DNA from: Gigantopelta aegis
Lineage: Eukaryota; Mollusca; Gastropoda; Neomphalida; Peltospiridae
Direction of reading: 5' to 3'
Length of the DNA: 64,000 nucleotides
Assembly: GCF_016097555.1 (NCBI RefSeq)
Contig: NC_054701.1
Span: 3,324,196-3,388,195, forward strand
Shown here: positions 40,801 to 49,800 of the stretch, in pieces
Layout: each line of letters opens with the position of its first letter
Numbering within the stretch: the first letter of the stretch is position 1
Notes under the pieces: generated by a model
What the model saw: the letters and a program-made list of their open reading frames with translations, nothing else
The model's database searches: none
What the model was told of the DNA's origin: nothing
Program-made: the position numbers and the translations under genes

Positions 40801-43800
40801 TGTACAGTATAGAGAGCTCCTCCACTGAAATCAAACATTGTACAGTATAGAGAGCTCCTCCACTGAAAACAAACAGTGTACAGTATAGAGAGCTCCTCCA
40901 CTGAAATCAAACATTGTACAGTATAGAGAGCTCCTCCACTGAAAACAAACAGTGTACAGTATAGAGAGCTCCTCCACTGAAAACAGTGTACAGTATAGAG
41001 AGCTCCTCCACTGAAATCAAACATTGTACAGTATAGAGAGCTCCTCCACTGAAATCAAACACTGTACAGTATAGAGAGCTCCTCCACTGAAATCAAACAC
41101 TATACAGTACAGATAGCTTCTCCACTGAAAACACACACTATACAGTACAGATAGCTCCTCCACTGAAGACAAACACTATACAGTATAGATAGCTCCTCCA
41201 CTGAAAACAAACACTATACAGTATAGATAGCTCCTTCACTAAAAACAAACATTGTACAGTATAGATAGCTCCTCCACTGAAAACAAACACTATACAGTAT
41301 AGATAGCTCCTCCACTGAAAACAAACATTGTACAGTACAGATAGCTCCTCCACTGAAAACAAACACTGAGCAGTCTAAAACCATTCGAAATGCCTCGGCC
41401 GGTTTTGATTATGTATTCGGAAAACCTTAACCACATAAATGTATTCGTAGGTTCAATTGGAACACCTCGGCCATGTCCGTCTTTACTTTCCATTTAGTTA
41501 CAATCAGAACAACTCGCCACGTTCCGCTATGCTATGTTTCGCAGAAAGATTTTGTTTACGAGCCTGAGGTCTTCCGAAGTTACAGGGTGTACACAACCGA
41601 ATCAAATCCCATAGACGACAATAGTAACATATGTGGCTAAAACTCCTACCTGCAGCATATCAATCGACATAAACACCACAGATATAAATACTACCACCCC
41701 TCACCCTTAAAGTGAATCAGAAAAAATTAGGGTCATGCAAGCTGTTCATTTCTGAGATTAACGGGTAGCGTCTATGACTACCCTAATTCCGCACAAAATT
41801 CAAGTACCTTTTTTTTACAGGTACCCCATACATGTTTCAAGCACAAGGCTACTTGACACAGTAATACTAGATGAAATAAAATTGCATTCATTTTTTGCAC
41901 AGATGAAACTTCTTTTTTTTTTTGTACAGCTAACACACTCACATTTATCACCAATCACAGGACTTGTGGTGTTCACTTCTCTATCAAAACTTTGAACTTT
42001 GACCCAGCTGGGAGTTATTTGGTTTAGTACTACCTACATTGTGTTAGAACGTTTTCGTTTCTTACGGAATATACCGAGTCTACTATAGAAATATTGCTGT
42101 TATCGTTATTATCCATTTCGTTATTAAATAGTGATTATGCCTTTAACTTGTGTTGTGTGCTTATTTCTCTAGTGTATGTGATTATTGTTTGTATAGATTG
42201 CTGTCAGCTTAGTACTTTTTTTTCTAATTCCTTGTCATACGGCCATAAAAGCACCTTATTTGTTCTAAGACCAAGCCTTGGTAAAACATTTCAGATGTTT
42301 GTTTGTGTGGGTCCCGTGACAACATAATCATTATAATTTAATTACAACAGTTTGTAATAAAACTAAAACAAGTTCTGTTTCCATCTTTTGTGTTGTTATT
42401 GTTTGTATGATATGATAACATGTTTTTAAAGTGCAATTTAAGTAACTTTTTTTTTTTAACGAAATTCGGTCGCGTGCCATTCAAAGTTGCATGGGCGAGT
42501 CAAAATGTTGCTGCGAGTGGCCCGATTAGCCAGTCAAAAAAAATCCCAAGTGCATACCCTGATATAGTACAGATAGCTCCTCCACTGAAATCAAACACTG
42601 TACAGTATAGGGGCCATTCCGTGGTATTTGGTCCATGGGTGTGAAAATTTCAAAATGATCTGTTAAACTAAGTTTTTATTATAGCTTAAAGTTAACACCT
42701 TTAAGCACATGCAAATATAGACGGGTTTATTGGCCAGTGACGTCAAAGTACTGTGCGCGGCCATGTTTAGAATCACGCGATCGGTCCGCCATTAAGGGAG
42801 TGAAACTCGCACAATAATAACATGTGAAGGCATTGCACCTTTTTATTACTTTTTGTGAAAGCAAAACCAGTATGTCGAATAATACAACCTCATTTAAAGA
42901 TTGTAGATTCATATCAAAGTTGGTGGAAGTGTATTAATCATTAAAAACGTAAATAATAAAGCATATATATATATACTTGAACATCAAAGCATAACGAATA
43001 ATTTAAACTTACGCAAACAAATATAATTTCCCTGGACACTTGTATAGGCTAATATATTGAACTTTAAAACAATATTTTAGCCTCAGCAGAGGAGGGTATC
43101 AACTATTATTAACTAGCATATTATAGAAAATTGTATGACTAATTTTCGGGGTAATTTAGTGTTGTATATTGTGGATGATTAAAAAAAAAAATTCCAAGAA
43201 ACAAAAGATAATAATTTTTAAAATATTATAATTATAGAATTTATTTATTATTATTATTATTATTTATTTATTAATTAATAATAAAAATAATAAAATAAAA
43301 AATAATTATAAATGGGTGTGGTGCAATTTTTGGTGTGGCATGCATGCATGTTACATCAGTAAATTCTTTATTTATCATTTTATCGCACACATTTAACATC
43401 ATAATAACTCGTATGTATATAATAAAAAAAGAAAAGAAAAAAAAAAAGATAAATATTTGTCAGTGTTAACTGGGCCCCACTTCAACCCCATGTGACCACA
43501 TCTGGAATATCCCAGAGCATATAATAGTAACAGCTAAGCGTTGACATCTATTCTAGATCTAAGGTCAGTCTTTGGGGGTGTTTTTAAAAAAAATGGTACA
43601 CCATGTTTTTTTTACAAATGTACATAATTGAAATACTTTTCTATATTTTAGGATGCATTCAGTAAAGTTTCACTTAATAACCATCAAAATTATTTACACA
43701 TGTGTGTGTTTAATTTATTCACTATGCTTTTGTATTGGTGCTTTATTATTTATGTTTTTAATCATTCACAGATTTCCAACGATATTTATATGAAAATACA

Positions 43801-46800
43801 ATCTTTAAATAAGGTTCAGTTATCTGAGAGACTGGTTTTGCTTTTGCAAAACGTTCCAAAAAAGTCATAAAGACTGAAATTGCACCCAGCTGCAATGCCG
43901 TCACGTTATTGTTGTGTGAATTTCACTCCCTTAATGGCGGCCATATGGTTACGCCATCTATTGGCAACGTCATAAACTGCTGGGCGACAATCGGAAAAAC
44001 CCGTCTATACTTTTATTGCCAATTTACTTATGTTTTATGGGTTTTAATGACAGTTTTATTTGAAAAAATTATTTTTGTAAGCCAGGATGTGACATTTGTT
44101 TTTTGGTAATATTTCATTACTGTTATGTCAAATTTAAAAATTATGTATCAGAACATCATATCTAAAATATACTGCATATGAAAATACTACTTTCCCTTCT
44201 TTGTCATAATTAGTATATGAAATTATTTTTCAAAATATATAATGTCACGTCCTGGCTGATTTGACATATAAAAGATAGTTTTATTTAAAAACTATTTTTC
44301 AGAAATAAAAATCATTTTTAATTCTCCTTCTTCTCAATGTTGCAAGTATAAATAAAAGGTATAATGTTGACTGATGGTATTAAATGATTAAAATAACCAT
44401 CTCAAACTTTGAGCCAGGACGTGACATTCAAGATGGCATGTTAAACTGAGTTAAGATTAAAATGTATTAAATCTCTCTATATAGAGAAATTGGCAAAACT
44501 GACTAGATAATGCACATGTACTTAAAAAAACACCTTTTATTTTCAATATTTTTGCTCTCACCATCAAGAATCGGAAATGGAGAAACTGGACATTCGGGGG
44601 AGCATGTTCGAATATTTAACATGGATTTATGTAGATACAAAAATACTATTATCAATTAATTCTATGCTTCTATGTTTTGACCAAACAATGAATTATTGAT
44701 AATGTTGTTGACAGTATGTACACTGGTTATAAAAGTGTATTATATGAATATTGTATGAGAACCTTTTTTTTGCACAACAACAGTTCAATTAATTAGAATG
44801 TTATGCACTTATTTTGATGATAAAAACACTTAAACCAAGTAAATATCATTGATTTCATAAATTAACAGTGTTTCATTAGTAGTATTTGATATACATATCA
44901 TTTATTAGTTGTTTAAGTGAACTGGACAAAAAGTCACGTCCTGGCTCGTACTGAAATTTTTAAAAGTAAATGTTACATCATAAAGGATATTTTTTTTAGT
45001 AAATTGCTATACGGCATTTAGAAATAGACTGGATATTGTATCAAACAGTGTATTTCAATAAGCAAACATTCTATCAGGAGAGCAGAGTTTTGGAATTTAC
45101 TGCAGTGTTAAAAAAATGATGTCCATTTTCGTCACGTCCTGGCACATTTTACTTTTCACTTTATAAGTAATTTTTTTTTTTACAAAACCAAAATTAGGCC
45201 TGACATGCTTATCATAAGAGTCAGAATGTCACGTCCTGGCTTAAATCATTACCATGGAATGGCCCATAGAAAACAAACCATGTACATTACAGATAGCTCC
45301 TCCACTGAAAACAAACCGTGTACAGTACAGATAGCTCCTCCACTGAAAACAAACCTTGTACAGTACAGATAGCTCCTCCACTGAAAACAAACCTTGTACA
45401 GTACAGATAGCTCCTCCACTGAAAACAAACCTTGTACAGTACAGATAGCTCCTCCACTGAAAACAAACCTTGTACATTACAGATAGCTCCTCCACTGAAA
45501 ACAAACCTTGTACAGTACAGATAGCTCCTCCACTGAAAACAAACCTTGTACAGTACAGATAGCTCCTCCACTGAAAACAAACCTTGTACAGTACAGATAG
45601 CTCCTCCACTGAAAACAAACCTTGTACAGTACAGATAGCTCCTCCACTGAAAACAAACCTTGTACATTACAGATAGCTCCTCCACTGAAAACAAACCTTG
45701 TACAGTACAGATAGCTCCTCCACTGAAAACAAACACTGTACAGTACAGATAGCTCCTCCACTGAAAACAAACACTGTACAGTACAGATAGCTCCTCCACT
45801 GAAAACAAACACTGTACAGTATAGATAGCTCCTCCACTGAAAACAAACACTGTACAGTATAGATAGCTCCTCCACCGAAAACAAACATTGTACAGCATAG
45901 ATACAGTATTATTTAAGTATCAGGTCCACTTATGCATATATGCTGGTGTGTACATGGCTAAAATCCAACACAATAAAAGTACGTAGGATTGTGTCCGAAA
46001 ACACACAAGTGGATACAAAACTGTACTGGTAACCATATAAATGGACACACACACAAAAGTGTCAATGTCCGCATCTGTACTGCATAAACACAAGTGGACA
46101 TGCTACTTCAGTCTCATCTACAAGCAGCATAAAGCCAAAAAGTAAGAGTTTACCACGTGACAACTTGATGAGCTGGACGAACGCCGGGTTCATGAGACAC
46201 AGTCTGTCCACCGAGTGGCTGAACTTCTCCTTCTCAAAATACCTGAAATGAGGACACACTCATTTGTTCATCATCATCGGCTACTGGATGTCAAACAGTG
46301 CATAATTCTGACATATAGTCTACAGAGTTGGCCAGCTACAGGTTTCCATTGGCAGCAAGCAGGGTTTCTGCCAGTAGGTACGGAGGGTAAAATTACATAC
46401 CCTCAAATCTGGAACATTAAGGATTTATTTTTACAATTTTTAGACAGATGGTAGTAAGAGAACAAATTTGGATACAACAAAGTGAAACAAGAGTCTGTGA
46501 CTTTAAAAAAAAAAAAAAAAACACGACTCCATAACCGTTACTTCTCATATTTTGGTATTAAAAACACCAGGATGACCAGAAACACTTCGGTTGTATGGAA
46601 ATGAATAATCTAAACAATAAAATATAAGTAATATTTGATTTCAGTGATCATAAACGGCTCTAATAGTGAAAAATATGCCTTAGTGTTTAAAAACTAGGGT
46701 CTATCCCTTCAAAATCTGGCAAAGTGCATCAAATACAGTATCTAATTTAAAAACATTCCAAACCCATAACCACCTAGTAGACTAGCACTTACAGTATGTT

Positions 46801-46856
46801 TTATTTTAACTACATACCCACAAATTATGTTCTGGCTATGAAGATGTTTAAAGATG

Positions 46857-46895
<39 letters not shown>

Positions 46896-49800
46896 TTGCA
46901 TTTACAACTTTGAGTGATCCCAATAATTAGTTGTAGCGCTAAACCAACCCACACATTTCCAGCAAATTATTCAAGCCACTTTCAGATAGTGTCAAGATTA
47001 TATTAGTCATGAAACTGTTAGTTTAATATCATTATTAAAGTCAAAGACTAAAGGTATGTTGTGTCAAGATTGTATTTTTCTGTTAAATAACTGAAGGAAA
47101 AAGTACACCATTAGGCCTATTGGTATGCTACATTGGGAGCAAAAACAACAACCCATGATAATTTTCTTTTCTTTGGGACTATGTAATTGGTCAGTTCTGT
47201 GATTTTAGATGCGAAAGTCTATTTAATCAATAGTTTTACAGAACTATAAACCATGTCCATTACCATTTTAGGGGCGAAAGGTTATTACACAATACCGGTA
47301 TGTATTTTTGTGTCTAGACGGTGGTAATTAATTGGCTCGTCTGGTTACCTCTCAAATATACACCTGCCAATCAGGAATCACAGGTAGCGGCAACTAACAG
47401 AATAGACCAATTAACTAAGAAACACTTTGTATCATTTCAGTATGTAAGGCTAGTATTGTAGGTACAGGGTTCGCAGGATACCGGCTCCCATCCAGAGCAG
47501 GTTTGAACGACTCAATGGTAAGACCACTACACCCTCTTCTATCTCACTAACCACTAACAACTAACCTACTGTCCTGGAAAGACAGCCCAGATAACTGAGG
47601 TGTGTGCCCAGGACAGCATGCTTGAACCTTAATTGGATATAAGCACACAAAAAAGTTGAAATAAATAAAATAGTATGTAGCTTAATACATGGACAAAATA
47701 TGGTACAATTATTTTCACTTGTGTAGCCACTTTGACAATAGTGGTTTATTTTGTATTGAAAAATAACATATAGGTATTGTTGGCTTACTGGGATGGATAT
47801 TACAGAACATTGCGATGCATCGGCAAAAATCATGTACGCTTGTTTCTCCAGTTCTAAGACGAATTCCCGACATGACACATTAAGTATTATATAACCACTG
47901 GCTCTCCAGAGGGCGTATTTACTGGAATGAAACAAAATGGCTGCCCCCGTTATATATAACAGCGTCACATTTAGCCATTTTATTAATTAACTATAAGATT
48001 ATACTTGTTGATATTAAGCAATAATGTGCATTATATATTATTGGATATGCATACCAGTCTAAAAGCCTTGCTTAAAGGAAAAAGTTTGTTTTATTTAACG
48101 ATGCCGCTAGAGCACGTTGAATTTTTATCTTATCATCGGCTATTGGACATCAAACATATGCTCATTCTGACACTGGTTTTTTAGAGGAAACCCGCTGTCG
48201 CCACAGAAGCTACTCTATTTATGACAGGCAGCAAGGATCTTTTATTTGCGCTTCCCACAGGCCATGGCCTTTGTGGAACCAGTTATGGATCACTGGTCGG
48301 TGTAAGTGGTTTACACCTACTCATTGAGCCTTACGGAGCATTCACTTAGGGTTTGGAGTCGGTATCATGTCAGGAATTATCTTCGAACTGAAGAAACAAA
48401 ACATACCTGATTTTTACGGATGCATTGCAATATTCTGTAATAATAGTCAACCCAGTAAGCCAGCGACAATTATATATTATTTTTAATACAAAATAAACCA
48501 CAATTGTCAGTGTTGAAATAACTGTATTATGATTTGTACATAAATTAACCCACGTTCTAAAATAATAATTGAGTGTGTTTTCTTAGTTCATTGGTCTTTT
48601 CTTTCTGTGGCCTGTACCTGTGGTTCCTGTTGTGCAGGTGTATATTTAGACAGTCCCCAGACACTGTGTCTAGACACACTAAAAAGACGTGCCTCTTTTA
48701 TTAAGATCACAGGGTATTGTGTGTTAACCGCACAGACACACCTCTAATCGTAACTGATTAGCCGTCCTGCTTTATTACTGTAAGCAATTCTGTAAAAACC
48801 TTAATTAAGTAGACTTTCCCATCTAAAATCACAAAACTGACCAATTACGTAGTCCCAAAGAAAAGAAAATTATCACTTGGGTATCGTGAGTGGTTGTTTT
48901 TGCTCGAACGTAGAATACCAATAGGCTTAATAATATGCATTTTTTTCTTTGGATTAAAAAAAATTTAAAAATACTTAACTCCATTTCGTTCTATTGATGC
49001 AAATTGAAATATATTTAGTTAAATAGTTTTTTCTACTATCAAGTCATTTATGTTGTTTTACAAGTCAGGTTGATGAAAGTGAAGCGCCTTGTCGTAAATT
49101 AGAGCGTTTGTTTACACTGTGCATAGAGAAGATGGACGGAGCTGACATCACTCGCCCCAAGCTATACCACCGGACATCACAAAAACTAAACAAAATGGCT
49201 GCCCCTAGTTAGCAGGAATAATCATGTTTTTTTATAACTCTAAAATTACACGTTTTTCATTTGTTAAAGTATCAGTATATGTTTGTGGTCCGGGTATGCA
49301 TCTTTCCAACACATAAATCTCTTGTTTGAGTTTACTCTACCTTTGAGCATTCCTTTAAGCAAACAATTTTACCATTACAGGGCTAGAAATGAAAAATAAA
49401 ATCTACATGCACCAGGTGCATGCTGAAAAAAAAGTTACATGCACCATTAAAATTCTGCATGCAACAAAAATAAGGTAAATCATGTTAACAATGAGGAAAA
49501 TACTATTTTAATTACCTTATCTGAGGTCGAAAATGTTCAAGGCAGTTACGGTACTTTGTATTGATCACAGATCTGGCTGAGTTCAATTTGTCAGTGACGA
49601 CAACAACTGTGTTATGCGCGTGGATACCCCAAAGTCGGTCTCGACCACCTTCCCTAATACTGTTCACGGATATAACCGAGATATTGCAGGCAATTTTCGC
49701 AAATATATTTCACGGAAATGACCGAAAGGGCACCATTGTTGTAAGTAGGATTATGGGATACAAAATGGATGCGCCCATAAGATAAAAGTTATTGTTTTCA

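Larger units (their letters stand above)
47096..48950. mobile_element. Large inverted-repeat element with nested SINEs
   Basis: The left arm 47100-47250 (TTTTCTTTTCTTTGGGACTA then GTAATTGGTCAG) is the reverse complement of 48795-48945. Shorter inner inverted matches lie around 47330-47400 and 48610-48770. Two SINEs lie between the arms. No transposase was recognised. Exact ends and duplication were not resolved. Confidence 0.65.

Noticed and set aside
39830..41024. Long minus-strand frames with repeating VEELSILYTVCFQWRSS as a repetitive protein gene
   Set aside because: They are readings of the 38-bp minisatellite, which lacks stops in all three sense frames. Only 39861-39966 is a real exon.
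45241..45898. Minus-strand frames of up to about 200 codons (SVEELSVLYKVCFQ repeats)
   Set aside because: Same minisatellite, distal block; no independent coding signal.
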